Source: Thalassocella blandensis
GTDB taxonomy: Bacteria; Pseudomonadota; Gammaproteobacteria; Pseudomonadales; Cellvibrionaceae
DNA length: 64,000 bases
NCBI GenBank assembly: GCA_902141825.1
Contig: CABFPG010000006.1
Coordinates: 186,001-250,000, forward strand
Reading direction: 5' to 3'
A program made the translations under genes and the position numbers. Below the pieces are notes generated by a model. The model did not search any database. It was not told the DNA's origin and saw only the letters and a list, made by a program, of their open reading frames with translations. Position 1 is the stretch's first letter, and the number at the start of each line of letters is the position of its first letter. Positions 1 to 10,267 of this stretch are shown here, one piece after another.

Positions 1-25
1 TTTGGTTAATAAGAGGCAGAAGACA

Positions 26-214
26 ATGAGCTTTGGTCACAAACGCATCCCGAAACATTTGATTATTGAAGAACCATATACGCAAAAAAAGACGTTTGGA
101 TTTGGCTGGGTGATTTTAGCCGTCGTTATTTTATTAAGCAGCATGCTTATTTCGCTTCATGTGCGGGGAGAAGTTTTGGCCGATAAAGTGGCAGAATGTT
201 CAAGCAAGGATTAG
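26..214 (+). CDS. Small single-span membrane protein, unknown
   Basis: A 62-residue protein if the ATG at 26 is used. I prefer it because an AGAGG lies about nine bases upstream, although the frame stays open to the window edge through a TTG at 2, so the true gene could start earlier. It has a basic N-terminus, one hydrophobic span at about residues 27-43 (WVILAVVILLSSMLISL) and a short C-terminal tail, as in small inner-membrane proteins. I recognise no family. The ATPase gene that follows is on the opposite strand and converges with it. Confidence 0.5.
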   Translation: MSFGHKRIPKHLIIEEPYTQKKTFGFGWVILAVVILLSSMLISLHVRGEVLADKVAECSSKD

Positions 215-400
215 TGTTTATGTATTGTTATTCGAACGGTTACTGCAGTGGCTATTTGTGGTTACCTTATTATTGCTCACACGGTAAAAATTAAGACTTT
301 ATCTAAGGTTTATCTATTTCAATGATTTAAGTGCGTCTCTTCGGCATAGCCATCGCAATTAACCAAAATAGATAAACCATCATATAAGCACTGATACCCA

Positions 401-2185
401 CTACTTTTTCTGGTAATTCTCTGGCGGCGGCGCCACCCGCAACACCTCATCAATACTCGTCATCCCTGTTGCAATTTTTTGTGCGCCAGACAATCGTAAC
501 GTACGCATACCCTCTCGCATGGCTTGTGCGCGCAGTTTTAACAGATCGCAATCATCCGTAATAATTTCCTGCAGACTATCGCTCAGCATTAAAATTTCAT
601 AGATACCTTGCCGCCCTAAATAGCCCGTGTTCCGGCATTCCAGACATCCCACAGGTTGTGCAATTTTTTTCGGTTTGCTGACTTTCCAGGGTCGAATCAA
701 ACTGTCCCAGTCACTGTCGGAAATTTCTGTTGGCGCTTTACAATGTGGACACAGTGTTCGCACTAAACGCTGTGCCATCACCCCCAACACAGTGGATTTT
801 AGCAAGTAACTGGGAACCCCGAGATCGAGTAAACGCGATATTGCCGAGGGAGCATCATTGGTGTGCAGCGTGGATAACACCAGGTGGCCGGTCAGGGCTG
901 CCTGAACTGCCATACGTGCAGTTTCCAGGTCACGAATTTCCCCCACCATGATAATGTCCGGATCTTGTCGCATTAGTGTGCGTATTCCCGCAGCAAAGTC
1001 GAGTTCAATATTGTGCTGAACCTGCGTCTGGTTAAATGCTTCTTCCACCATTTCGATAGGGTCTTCAACCGTGGAAACATTCACTTCATCGGTGGCCAGT
1101 GCTCGCAGAGTAGAATAAAGCGTAGTGGTTTTACCGGAACCTGTTGGGCCTGTCACCAACAAGATGCCATGTGGCTTCTGTGCCATGGAGTTCCAGCGTT
1201 TAAAATCGTCACCCGCCAACCCGAGATCTTCAAACGAGCGCAGCAACACCTCCGGATCAAAAATACGCATCACCATCTTTTCGCCAAAGGCCGTGGGCAA
1301 AGTGGACAAACGCAATTCTGCTTCTGAACCATCGGGACGTTTGGTTTTAACCCGTCCATCTTGTGGCTTACGCTTTTCTGCGACGTTCATTCGGCCCAGA
1401 ATTTTTAAGCGACTGACAATGGCCGTCGTTACACTGGGCGGGAATTCGTAAATATTATGTAACACCCCGTCAATCCGAAAACGCATGCGCGATAATTCAC
1501 GACGCGGCTCAATGTGAATATCACTGGCGCGCTGATCAAACGCATAATTCAGCAACCAGTCCACAATATTAACAATGTGGGCATCATTGGCTTCCGGGTC
1601 TTTTAACGTGCCCAGTTCAAGTAATTGTTCAAAATTGGTAACGGCAGAAGGTTGGTTGCCGCCGCCCTCTTTCGCTCCGGTCACAGAGTGTGACAGCGAA
1701 TAAAACTCGATGCGATATCGCTCGATATCCGACGGCAACGCCATCACACGCTTGATCGATTGCTGTACGGTCTGACCAATCTGGCTTTCCCACTGCCGTA
1801 AATACGGCTGCGTTACGGCAATCGTCACTTCCTCCCGACCAACATCCACGCACAATAAACCGTGTCGCTTGGCAAACTGGAAGGACATCAACCCGCTCAC
1901 TTTGGCGACCGGCACTTTCATCGGATCAATGTGAAAAATCGGCAGGCCCGCCTTTTCTGCCAGCCAGTTGGTCAAAAACATTTCATCAATTTTTTTGCCT
2001 TTCAGCTTTAAATTATCCAGCTGTTTTTTCGCAATGTAGGTGAGTGGATGCAGCGCGGCATCTTCCTTACTACGAGGTTCACCCAAGAGAAAATTGGCTT
2101 CTCGCTGATCAATGAGTCCTTCTTTTGCAAGGTCCAGCAAAATGGAGCGTAAGTCTAAATTGCGTTCAATTTCGTTTTGTAGCAT
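401..2185 (-). CDS. GspE/PilB-family secretion/pilus ATPase
   Basis: A hexameric traffic ATPase of the type II secretion / type IV pilus assembly family, acting at the inner membrane. The 594 residues include an N-terminal GspE/PilB domain, a Walker A GPTGSGKTTT at about 341-350, an Asp box and Walker B region (DPDIIMVGEIRD), the conserved LVLSTLHTNDA segment, and a zinc-binding CPHC...CLEC pair in the C-terminal domain. Length fits PilB/GspE. No gsp or pil partner genes adjoin, so I cannot say whether it drives a pilus, an MSHA-like system or a secreton. Start is the ATG at 2185. About 300 bp of apparently non-coding DNA separate it from the divergent PhzF gene. Confidence 0.88.
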   Translation of the reverse strand: MLQNEIERNLDLRSILLDLAKEGLIDQREANFLLGEPRSKEDAALHPLTYIAKKQLDNLKLKGKKIDEMFLTNWLAEKAGLPIFHIDPMKVPVAKVSGLMSFQFAKRHGLLCVDVGREEVTIAVTQPYLRQWESQIGQTVQQSIKRVMALPSDIERYRIEFYSLSHSVTGAKEGGGNQPSAVTNFEQLLELGTLKDPEANDAHIVNIVDWLLNYAFDQRASDIHIEPRRELSRMRFRIDGVLHNIYEFPPSVTTAIVSRLKILGRMNVAEKRKPQDGRVKTKRPDGSEAELRLSTLPTAFGEKMVMRIFDPEVLLRSFEDLGLAGDDFKRWNSMAQKPHGILLVTGPTGSGKTTTLYSTLRALATDEVNVSTVEDPIEMVEEAFNQTQVQHNIELDFAAGIRTLMRQDPDIIMVGEIRDLETARMAVQAALTGHLVLSTLHTNDAPSAISRLLDLGVPSYLLKSTVLGVMAQRLVRTLCPHCKAPTEISDSDWDSLIRPWKVSKPKKIAQPVGCLECRNTGYLGRQGIYEILMLSDSLQEIITDDCDLLKLRAQAMREGMRTLRLSGAQKIATGMTSIDEVLRVAPPPENYQKK

Positions 2186-2484
2186 GCAAGCCTCAAGATG
2201 ATTTACAACAATTCAATGCGAGTACAACCAGAATGATGAGAGAATTTTTTACTTTATGAGATAGCGAGGCGTGATTGCAAATTATTTTAAACGCGCGCAA
2301 TTCCCGCCAGTTTTATCATTGTAGTCGGTGAAGCTTTTTGTTTCGCGCCTGCTTTCGCCAGTTTGCGCGCAAATACACATTTTATGGCGCCTCTCTCTTG
2401 CCCAACGCACGCTTTAACTTTATCTTTGAGACTTCACTCTCGCCCCGACTCCGCCCGCTTTATATAACAAGGAAAAGAAACACG

Positions 2485-3279
2485 ATGAAGCTCGATATTT
2501 ATCAAGTGGATGCCTTCGCCAGTGGTTTATTTGAAGGCAATCCGGCAGCCGTTTGCCTATTAGAAAACTGGCTGGATGATGTGCTGTTACAAGCCATTGC
2601 GATGGAGATGAACCTGTCGGAGACCGCGTTTCTGGTGTTGAAAGACGGCGCTTATCATATTCGCTGGTTTACACCGACCCATGAAGTCAATTTGTGCGGC
2701 CATGCCACTCTCGCATCGGCCCATGTATTATTCGAACACTACCACTATAACGAACCCACCATTCAATTTGTCTCTAAAAGTGGGCCACTGGCGGCCAGTC
2801 GTGAAAAGTCAATGATCTGCCTGGATTTCCCCACCCAGCCGATTACCCCAGTCACGCTGCAGGAAGATTGGGCAGCCGCTTTAGGCGGACAACCATTAGC
2901 CGCATATGAAGGCAAGGATCTCATAATCACCTATTCCGATGCATCGGAGATTGAGATTTTGGAACCCGACATGGCGGCGTTAAAAGCACTACCATTTCAA
3001 GGCGTGTGCGTCACGGCACCGGGCAACGGCAACGGTTTCGATTTTGTAGCTCGCTACTTTGCACCGGCAATTGGTATTGATGAAGATCCGGTCACCGGTT
3101 CCGCCTACACACAATTAACACCTTATTACGCCGAAAAAACCGGCAAGAGCAGCTTCATTGCACGCCAGGCTTCCCGACGTGGTGGCAATCTGCAATTGCA
3201 ATGCGACGGTAATCGCGTGCTGATTGCGGGACAGGCTTTAACCGCGATGCAGGGCGTATTGCATTTGCCCACGCCTTGA
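2485..3279 (+). CDS. PhzF-family isomerase-like protein
   Basis: A 264-residue member of the PhzF/diaminopimelate-epimerase-fold family, which includes the phenazine isomerase PhzF and many uncharacterised cytoplasmic relatives. It begins KLDIYQVDAFA, contains GNPAAVC, the acidic residue in NLSETAF that corresponds to the catalytic Glu of PhzF, the HEVNLCGHATLA motif and the late DEDPVTGSA motif. I chose the ATG at 2485, preceded by AAGGAAAAG, rather than the in-frame ATG at 2338, because family homology begins there. No phenazine genes are nearby, so phenazine synthesis is not implied; substrate unknown. Confidence 0.88.
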   Translation: MKLDIYQVDAFASGLFEGNPAAVCLLENWLDDVLLQAIAMEMNLSETAFLVLKDGAYHIRWFTPTHEVNLCGHATLASAHVLFEHYHYNEPTIQFVSKSGPLAASREKSMICLDFPTQPITPVTLQEDWAAALGGQPLAAYEGKDLIITYSDASEIEILEPDMAALKALPFQGVCVTAPGNGNGFDFVARYFAPAIGIDEDPVTGSAYTQLTPYYAEKTGKSSFIARQASRRGGNLQLQCDGNRVLIAGQALTAMQGVLHLPTP

Positions 3280-3451
3280 ACGCCCGTCAAAATTTAGAAA
3301 ACCGTAACAAAATCAATGTTGTACAAAGTTCGATAAGTTTGCCAAACTTGTGATTAAATACGTGCTACTTCACATAGATTGAATTCTATACGGACTCAAT
3401 CTTCGCTAGTAACGCCGATAGTAACTCCGATGCTTGCATAAGGGCTGATTT

Positions 3452-4777
3452 GTGGCAGATATAACTCAACAATACGTCGACTGGTTCAGACACTCTTCCC
3501 CCTATATCAAAAGTCACCGAGGCAAAACCTTTGTTGTTATGCTGCCCGGAGACTGCCTGGATACCCCCTATCTAACCAATATCGTCAGCGACCTGGTACT
3601 GCTCGACAGTCTCGGTGTTCGCCTGGTTGTGGTACACGGTGCACGCAAGCATATTGAAGAAGAACTGCAAGCGGCCGGAATCCAATCCGAGTTTCACCGT
3701 GGCATGCGCATTACTCCCAAAGAACACATGTCTCACGTGCTGAAAGCCATCGGAACAGCGCGTTTTGCCCTGGAAGCGAGTTTTTCTTCCGGTTTGCCAA
3801 ACTCTCCCATGTATCGCTCAAAAGTGCGTATCCGAGGGGGCAATTTTATAACGGCAAAACCACAAGGCATTATCGATGGCACGGATTTCCAACATGCCGG
3901 TGTAGTGAGAAACATCGACAAAGAAGGCATTGGCCAGGTTATTGGTCAGAACAATATCGCTCTATTATCGCCTCTGGGTTACTCCCTCACAGGCGAAGTG
4001 TTTAACCTTTCTTTTGCCGACGTGGCAGTTGAAACAGCCATTCAACTGAATGCAGATAAACTCATCGCCTATAATGACGACGGTCCAATTTGCGATAAGG
4101 ATGGCAATGTTTTCCGTGAGATGACCCTGCTGAAAAGCGAAAAGTTTCTAGTAGAAAGCCAGCGCCACAATCTTTCCAATACCTATTTTTCGCTTCGCGC
4201 CTGCCATCGCGCCTGTGACGCCGGCGTATCTCGCGCCCACATTATTTCCTCCTCGGAAGATGGTGCACTGCTGAAAGAACTGTTTACCCGGGATGGTTCC
4301 GGCACCATGGTGTATCGGGATTCCTATGAGACCATTCGCCGCGCGCGCATTGAAGATGTGGTTGGCATTCTCGGGTTAATCGAACCATTAGAAGACGCCG
4401 GAATTCTGGTAAAACGATCGCGAGAAAGACTGGAAACCGAAATCAATTATTTCACTGTCATGGAAAAGGATAACCTGCTGATCGGTTGTGCCGGACTTTA
4501 CCCCATGCAGACCGAAAATGTCGGCGAACTGGCTTGTGTTGCCATTCACCCGGAATATCAAAAAGACGGACGTGCAGCCAAGCTTCTTACACATATTGAA
4601 CGCCAGGCGGCCAAGCTGAATTTGAGTAAGCTCTACGCACTCACCACTCAGACTGCACACTGGTTTATTGAACAGGGCTTCACCGAAACCCATGTGGACA
4701 TGCTGCCGGTCGAACGCCGTTCGCTTTATAACTACCAACGTAAATCCAAGGTGTTCGTTAAAGAAATTACCCCTTAA
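3452..4777 (+). CDS. argA: Amino-acid N-acetyltransferase (N-acetylglutamate synthase)
   Basis: Catalyses the first step of arginine biosynthesis, acetyl-CoA plus glutamate to N-acetylglutamate, in the cytoplasm. The 441 residues match classic bacterial ArgA in length and layout: an N-terminal amino-acid-kinase-like domain (about 20-280, with LVVVHGARKHIEEEL) that normally binds arginine as feedback inhibitor, then a C-terminal GNAT domain (about 290-435; VGELACVAIHPEYQKDGRAA is the acetyl-CoA loop region). The start is GTG at 3452 with AAGGG upstream. A response-regulator gene follows after 121 bp and appears unrelated. Confidence 0.95.
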   Translation: MADITQQYVDWFRHSSPYIKSHRGKTFVVMLPGDCLDTPYLTNIVSDLVLLDSLGVRLVVVHGARKHIEEELQAAGIQSEFHRGMRITPKEHMSHVLKAIGTARFALEASFSSGLPNSPMYRSKVRIRGGNFITAKPQGIIDGTDFQHAGVVRNIDKEGIGQVIGQNNIALLSPLGYSLTGEVFNLSFADVAVETAIQLNADKLIAYNDDGPICDKDGNVFREMTLLKSEKFLVESQRHNLSNTYFSLRACHRACDAGVSRAHIISSSEDGALLKELFTRDGSGTMVYRDSYETIRRARIEDVVGILGLIEPLEDAGILVKRSRERLETEINYFTVMEKDNLLIGCAGLYPMQTENVGELACVAIHPEYQKDGRAAKLLTHIERQAAKLNLSKLYALTTQTAHWFIEQGFTETHVDMLPVERRSLYNYQRKSKVFVKEITP

Positions 4778-4898
4778 ACCGACACATATTGGCAGGTGTT
4801 TTCGGGAACGGCTGGGAGCGAGCAAGCACTAAGCAAAACAAGATTTTATCACCTAAACTTACACTAATGCCTAAGCTTGCAACCAATGAAGAGTACTG

Positions 4899-6587
4899 AT
4901 GAGCTCCATTCCTTCGGCAAATCCCGATGAAATTCGCCAGATCGATATAGTCAAAATCTACGCCAATAAAAAATGCTTGGTCATAGATGACTTTCCAGAG
5001 ATCCGAGGCTCGCTCACTCGCACCTTGAAAAGCTTTGGCGTACCCGTTGTAGATACAGCCGCCAATGGTGAGGAAGCCATTCGCCAGTGCTCCCACAAAA
5101 ATTACGACATGGTGCTGTGCGACTACAACCTGGGCGCAGGCAAAGACGGCCAGCAAATTCTGGAAGAAGTGCGCTTTTTACGCGTATTACTCATGACCAG
5201 CCTGTTTGTGATGATCACGGGAGAATCCTCGCGGGAAATGGTCCTGGGCGCTATCGAATGCCAGCCTGACGATTACATCACCAAGCCCTATACCACCGCA
5301 TCTTTGCGTGTGCGCCTTAATAAAGCCATCGTAAGGCATGAATCACTCCTCCATATCAAGCGAGCAATTTCCTCCGGCGATTACAACACCGCTCTGGAAC
5401 ACTGCAATCAAATGATACGCCAGGGACATCGTTATTCCGGTGACTGCCTGAAGATCAAAGGGCAACTCCATTTTTTATTAAAACAGCTGAAAGAAGCCCA
5501 AGCGCTTTATGAAAGCGTATTGGGGAAAAAGCCGGTAATCTGGGCCAAACTCGGGATGGCGAAAACACAGATAGCCATGAAAAATTACGATACCGCAGAA
5601 GAAATTCTGCGCGAAGTACTCAAGGAAGATGAGCGCTACATAGAGGCGCATGACATGCTCGGCGAGATCAATGTCGCCCGTCAGGACAACGAGACAGCGC
5701 AGGAAAATCTGGAAAATGCCACCCGCATTTCACCCAAGTCCGTCCTGCGTCACCGTAAACTTGCGCAGTTGGCAGAGCTGAACCATGACGATGAATCAGC
5801 ACTGAAATCCCATCAACAGTCCATCAAATGGGGCATGAACTCCTGCCATGAATCAGAACAAGACTATTTTAACTATGCACGCAAAGTGTCGGATATCACC
5901 AAGGGTAACGACTCCATTGAATCCAAAACCCTGGTAAAACAGGCCAATACCTTGCTCGATCGGGCACGTAAGCGATATTCCGACCGTCCCGAAGTGGCTG
6001 TACAGGCGCAATTTGTGGAGACCCAACTGCATGTTTCCCAGGGAAAACAGGACCAGGCCAAAAAGACCGCAGAAAAAGCCAAACAAATGTATGGCGAACT
6101 GGAAGCACCACCGGTAGAAGCCAGTCTGGAATATGCCCGAACACTTCACATCATGGACCAGGAGGAAGAGGCGCGGGCATTACTGGCCAAACTCGCCTCC
6201 CGCCATGAAGGTAATGATGAGATCATGCAGTTGATCGATGGTATAACCGGCGAGCCGATTTCCGAGGCGGGGAAAAAAGTAGCGGCACGACTCACCAAAA
6301 AGGGTATCGGCTCTTATGAGGACAAGGACTACGAACAAGCCATCCATGTATTTGTTGAAGCCCTGTCCAGCTACCCCAAACACATCGGCTTAAATTTAAA
6401 CCTCGTGCAAACCATCGTGGCAGCGGCTGAAGCCAATGGATTTAAAAAGAAGCACGAAAGCATGTGTATACGCTGCATGCGCGCAGTAGGTAAAATTGCT
6501 CCGGATAACAAACAACATAAACGCTACGTCTTTCTGGTTTCACAACTGGAAAAACACTACCCCGAAGCCCTCACTGTCATTCAATAG
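4899..6587 (+). CDS. Response regulator receiver-TPR protein
   Basis: A 562-residue cytoplasmic signalling protein. The N-terminal receiver domain has all key residues: acidic pair D30-D31, phosphoacceptor D75 (in VLCDYNLG), T107 and K129 (in ITKPYT). The remaining about 400 residues form helical tetratricopeptide-like repeats (for example LGMAKTQIAMKNYDTAEEIL), typical of protein-protein scaffolds. There is no DNA-binding or enzymatic output domain, so output is presumably by partner binding. No histidine kinase is adjacent. Similar receiver-TPR proteins are widespread in Pseudomonas and marine gammaproteobacteria with poorly known roles. Confidence 0.85.
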   Translation: MSSIPSANPDEIRQIDIVKIYANKKCLVIDDFPEIRGSLTRTLKSFGVPVVDTAANGEEAIRQCSHKNYDMVLCDYNLGAGKDGQQILEEVRFLRVLLMTSLFVMITGESSREMVLGAIECQPDDYITKPYTTASLRVRLNKAIVRHESLLHIKRAISSGDYNTALEHCNQMIRQGHRYSGDCLKIKGQLHFLLKQLKEAQALYESVLGKKPVIWAKLGMAKTQIAMKNYDTAEEILREVLKEDERYIEAHDMLGEINVARQDNETAQENLENATRISPKSVLRHRKLAQLAELNHDDESALKSHQQSIKWGMNSCHESEQDYFNYARKVSDITKGNDSIESKTLVKQANTLLDRARKRYSDRPEVAVQAQFVETQLHVSQGKQDQAKKTAEKAKQMYGELEAPPVEASLEYARTLHIMDQEEEARALLAKLASRHEGNDEIMQLIDGITGEPISEAGKKVAARLTKKGIGSYEDKDYEQAIHVFVEALSSYPKHIGLNLNLVQTIVAAAEANGFKKKHESMCIRCMRAVGKIAPDNKQHKRYVFLVSQLEKHYPEALTVIQ

Positions 6588-6794
6588 TCAGTAAGACTTA
6601 TAACGCCAATGTACGAAGCGGACAGATTAAAAATCTGCTATCCTTTGCCCCCCTTGCAATGACGCTCAACTTATAACCAACCAAAAACGGTGCAACAAGC
6701 AAGAGCTGTCGAGAAGGGCTAAGCAAGCGTGAACATGCGCGAAATAGATAAAACGCCATTTTTTGATTGAGCTAGACGGCACAGGAGAGACCCA

Positions 6795-8630
6795 ATGCCA
6801 GAATATCGTTCCAGAACCACCACCGCCGGCAGAAATATGGCTGGCGCACGCGCACTTTGGCGCGCAACAGGAATGAAGGATGAGGACTTCCACAAACCTA
6901 TTATTGCTGTCGTTAACTCCTTCACCCAATTTGTGCCAGGCCACGTTCATCTTAAAGACATGGGACAACTGGTGGCTCGCGAGATCGAAAAGGCCGGGGG
7001 CGTTGCCAAAGAATTTAATACTATCGCAGTGGATGACGGCATTGCCATGGGTCATGATGGCATGCTCTACAGCTTACCAAGCCGCGATCTGATCGCCGAC
7101 TCCGTGGAATATATGGTGAACGCTCACTGCGCCGACGCGATGGTATGCATCTCCAACTGCGACAAGATCACACCGGGCATGCTGATGGCGGCCATGCGTT
7201 TGAATATACCCGTGGTGTTTGTTTCTGGTGGCCCAATGGAGGCTGGCAAGACCAAACTGGCAGACCATGGTCTGGATCTCGTAGACGCCATGGTTATTGC
7301 AGCGGACTCCAGCGCATCAGATGAAATGGTACAAGAATACGAGCGCAGCGCCTGCCCTACCTGCGGCTCCTGCTCTGGAATGTTCACGGCCAACTCCATG
7401 AACTGCCTAACAGAAGCACTCGGCTTGAGTTTGCCGGGCAATGGAACAACACTGGCGACACACGCCGATCGTAGACGTTTGTTTGAAGAAGCCGGAGAGC
7501 TGATTGTCTCGTTAGCGAAACGCTATTACGAACAGGACGATGAAAACGCCTTACCACGCAACATTGCAAACCAAGCCGCTTTCAACAATGCCATGGCACT
7601 GGATATTGCTATGGGAGGGTCCACCAACACTATTTTGCACATCCTCGCGGTAGCAAAAGAAGCCGGCCTGGATTTCAACCTCAAACACATTGATGCCCTG
7701 AGTCGAAAAGTCCCGCAATTGTGTAAAGTGGCTCCAAACACCCAGAAATACCACATAGAAGATGTGCATCGTGCAGGTGGCATTATGGGAATTCTGGGCG
7801 AACTTGATCGCTCGGGCTTATTAGATACCGATTGCGCGACCGTTCACAGCCCTTCGATGAAAGACGCCCTTGCTCGCTGGGACATCATGCAGAACAACAG
7901 CGAAGAACTTGCACAATTTTTCAAAGCTGGCCCCGCAGGTATCCCAACGCAAACAGCGTTTAGTCAAGACACTCGCTGGCCGAGTCTGGATGGGGATCGT
8001 GCCGAGGGATGTATCCGTTCGCTGGAACATGCTTTCAGCAGAGAAGGTGGACTGGCAGTACTCTATGGGAATTTAGCCACAGGTGGCTGCGTTGTTAAAA
8101 CTGCCGGCGTTGATGATTCCATTCTCGTATTCGAAGGCCCCGCTCATATTACTGAGTCTCAGGATCAGGCGGTTGATGACATTCTGAATGACCGAGTCAA
8201 ATCAGGCTCAGTAGTCATAGTTCGCTACGAAGGACCGAAAGGCGGTCCAGGCATGCAGGAAATGCTCTACCCAACGTCCTACTTAAAATCTAAAGGGTTG
8301 GGAAAATCGTGTGCACTCCTGACAGACGGACGCTTTTCCGGCGGTACCTCTGGTCTTTCTATTGGCCACGTATCACCAGAAGCCGCCAGCGGTGGCACCA
8401 TTGGATTAGTAGAACAGGGAGACATGATCAGAATTGACATCCCCAACCGTTCAATCGACGTATTACTAAGTGAAGATGAGCTGGCCAAGCGACGCAGCGA
8501 GAAGGATCAAAGTGGATGGCAACCGGCAAAAGCCAGACCACGCAAAGTCAGTGCAGCGCTCAAAGCCTACGCTATGCTGGCCACCAGTGCTGACCAGGGT
8601 GCTGTGCGAGACTTAGATCTTCTGAAATAA
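6795..8630 (+). CDS. ilvD: Dihydroxy-acid dehydratase
   Basis: Converts 2,3-dihydroxy-isovalerate and 2,3-dihydroxy-3-methylvalerate to the 2-keto acids in valine and isoleucine synthesis. The 611 residues match the E. coli-type enzyme. Fe-S ligand cysteines are visible in [11 protein letters not shown] and in [19 protein letters not shown], and the C-terminal [20 protein letters not shown] segment is intact. The start ATG at 6795 has CAGGAGAG upstream. It is monocistronic, ending about 55 bp before a strong intrinsic terminator. Confidence 0.97.
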   Translation: MPEYRSRTTTAGRNMAGARALWRATGMKDEDFHKPIIAVVNSFTQFVPGHVHLKDMGQLVAREIEKAGGVAKEFNTIAVDDGIAMGHDGMLYSLPSRDLIADSVEYMVNAHCADAMVCISNCDKITPGMLMAAMRLNIPVVFVSGGPMEAGKTKLADHGLDLVDAMVIAADSSASDEMVQEYERSACPTCGSCSGMFTANSMNCLTEALGLSLPGNGTTLATHADRRRLFEEAGELIVSLAKRYYEQDDENALPRNIANQAAFNNAMALDIAMGGSTNTILHILAVAKEAGLDFNLKHIDALSRKVPQLCKVAPNTQKYHIEDVHRAGGIMGILGELDRSGLLDTDCATVHSPSMKDALARWDIMQNNSEELAQFFKAGPAGIPTQTAFSQDTRWPSLDGDRAEGCIRSLEHAFSREGGLAVLYGNLATGGCVVKTAGVDDSILVFEGPAHITESQDQAVDDILNDRVKSGSVVIVRYEGPKGGPGMQEMLYPTSYLKSKGLGKSCALLTDGRFSGGTSGLSIGHVSPEAASGGTIGLVEQGDMIRIDIPNRSIDVLLSEDELAKRRSEKDQSGWQPAKARPRKVSAALKAYAMLATSADQGAVRDLDLLK

Positions 8631-8686
8631 AGGTGATGCTGTAACTGCGCTGTTTTTACAAAAAACCAGCGAGTGAACACCTTAAT

Positions 8687-8712
8687 AAAGATCGCTCCGG
8701 CGATCTTTTTTT
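8687..8712 (+). terminator. Intrinsic terminator after ilvD
   Basis: A perfect 9-bp stem AAAGATCGC / GCGATCTTT with a TCCG loop, followed by a T run on the plus strand. It sits 56 bp past the ilvD stop and should end its transcript. Confidence 0.88.
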
Positions 8713-8750
8713 ATGCCCACAATTATCGAAAAACCTAAAAGCAATAAACA

Positions 8751-8781
8751 AAAAAAAGCCGAACTAAAAAGCTCGGCTTTT
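8751..8781 (-). terminator. Intrinsic terminator of the TonB-type operon
   Basis: Inverted repeat AAAAGCCGA / TCGGCTTTT flanked by seven A residues on the plus strand, so the minus-strand transcript ends in a hairpin plus U run. It lies just past the TPR gene at the end of the six-gene minus-strand operon. Confidence 0.85.
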
Positions 8782-8806
8782 CATTACATGCTGTCTCGCA
8801 TAAATC

Positions 8807-10252
8807 CTAGGAGTTTACGCGATTCCAAGCTCTAGCAAGTTCTTTCTGACGCTGAAGCTCACGCTTGGCGTGCTCCAACCAGTTCGATGCAAATCGCGCG
8901 TAACGCTTGTCTTTCATCGCACTCTCAAAAGACTTGATTGCCTCTTCAAACTTTTCCAGATCAACATAAGCGATACCCATATTAGTATGAACTTCGCCCA
9001 CATTATCCAGTTTGCCAGCTCCTAACGCTTTCTTACCCGCATTAATAGCAGCTTTGCTGTCATCAACATCAAGATATAAGCCCGTCAACTGAGTATAGAT
9101 ATTGCCTTCTTCCGGCTTATACCCTTTCTCATTTTTCTTGGCGCTATCTTCGCGCGCTGCAACATCCGCCGTATCGTTCAACACTTTGATGGCATCTTGA
9201 GTTTCACGAGAACTGATGTAAGCCACAGCTAAAACTTTTAAGTTTTTCACTGTGCGATCCACCGCCTTCTTCTTGAACCCTTTCTCTAAAACTTTTGCCG
9301 CTTTATAAGGGACTTCGTTTTCAAGATAAAGATACGCTAAGTTGACAAAATCCTGGCTTTTAGACAGACCGTCCATAACATTGATAGCATCAAGCGCATG
9401 CATTTGATCTTTTGAACGATTCAATAGACCGTAAACGCCGGCTAAACGCGTCCAATAATCAATTTTAGGATAGTTGCGCACCAGTTTTTCCATTGGAACC
9501 AAAGCCGACTTGTAGTCTTCTTTTTCCAACATCAAAGCGGCTTGCAAGGCATACCATTGCTCGTTGGCAATTTTGCCCTTGTCTTCTTCCATCTTAATCG
9601 CCTGACTGGTGAATTTAAGCGCATTGCGCATATCACCTTTGGCGTAATAGATAGAGCCTTTCAGGAATATCTTGTCCGAACCGACGATGGTAGATAGCGC
9701 CATCCATCGATCGAGGAAAGTCAAAGCATCATCGAAGTTTTCTTCCTGGTAGCTTAACTGAGCCAGAATAAACAAAGCTTCCAGTTCTACCGCAATGGTC
9801 ACGCCAGGAGAAAGTGCGACAAGTTTTTTATAGTAGCTGATCGCTTCTTTATAACGCTCCATGGTGACATAGGTGTAACCATAAAAACGGAAAATTGAAG
9901 ACTGCTCAACACTATTACACTTGTCTCGACAATCACGCTCCATTTTCTGCAACAATTTCAACGCTGCAGGAAAATCAGGTTGCGCATTTGGGTTCTCGTC
10001 AGTGTTCGGTGCAATCAACTCCTGCACTTCGCCCAATTGCTTGAGCATGCGTTCGCTGATACCTGGCAGACGACGAGTTTTGGCAGCTTGCGCTTCTGAC
10101 TGCGCGTGTGCCTTGGCAACATTCACGTTAAGTCCAGCACTTGTGCTGAATACGTCAATCGCTGCTGGGCCAACCATCCCTAATGCACAACAAAGAGCAC
10201 CACGACTTACATAATGCCTAATACTGCTTTTATTTAATTTTAAAAAATTCAA
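8807..10252 (-). CDS. Exported TPR protein of the TonB/ExbB cluster
   Basis: A 481-residue secreted protein with an N-terminal signal sequence ending near AKAHAQ (about residues 46-51) and TPR-like helical repeats over the rest (for example RFYGYTYVTMERYKEAISYYKKLVALSPG). It is the last gene of the DUF3450-ExbB-ExbB-ExbD-TonB operon; a periplasmic TPR protein at this place is typical of such clusters in marine gammaproteobacteria. It probably scaffolds the periplasmic side of the TonB system; its exact role is unknown. The start at 10252 lies 15 bp after the tonB stop. Confidence 0.8.
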   Translation of the reverse strand: MNFLKLNKSSIRHYVSRGALCCALGMVGPAAIDVFSTSAGLNVNVAKAHAQSEAQAAKTRRLPGISERMLKQLGEVQELIAPNTDENPNAQPDFPAALKLLQKMERDCRDKCNSVEQSSIFRFYGYTYVTMERYKEAISYYKKLVALSPGVTIAVELEALFILAQLSYQEENFDDALTFLDRWMALSTIVGSDKIFLKGSIYYAKGDMRNALKFTSQAIKMEEDKGKIANEQWYALQAALMLEKEDYKSALVPMEKLVRNYPKIDYWTRLAGVYGLLNRSKDQMHALDAINVMDGLSKSQDFVNLAYLYLENEVPYKAAKVLEKGFKKKAVDRTVKNLKVLAVAYISSRETQDAIKVLNDTADVAAREDSAKKNEKGYKPEEGNIYTQLTGLYLDVDDSKAAINAGKKALGAGKLDNVGEVHTNMGIAYVDLEKFEEAIKSFESAMKDKRYARFASNWLEHAKRELQRQKELARAWNRVNS

Positions 10253-10267
10253 AATTCGCGCCCCCTA

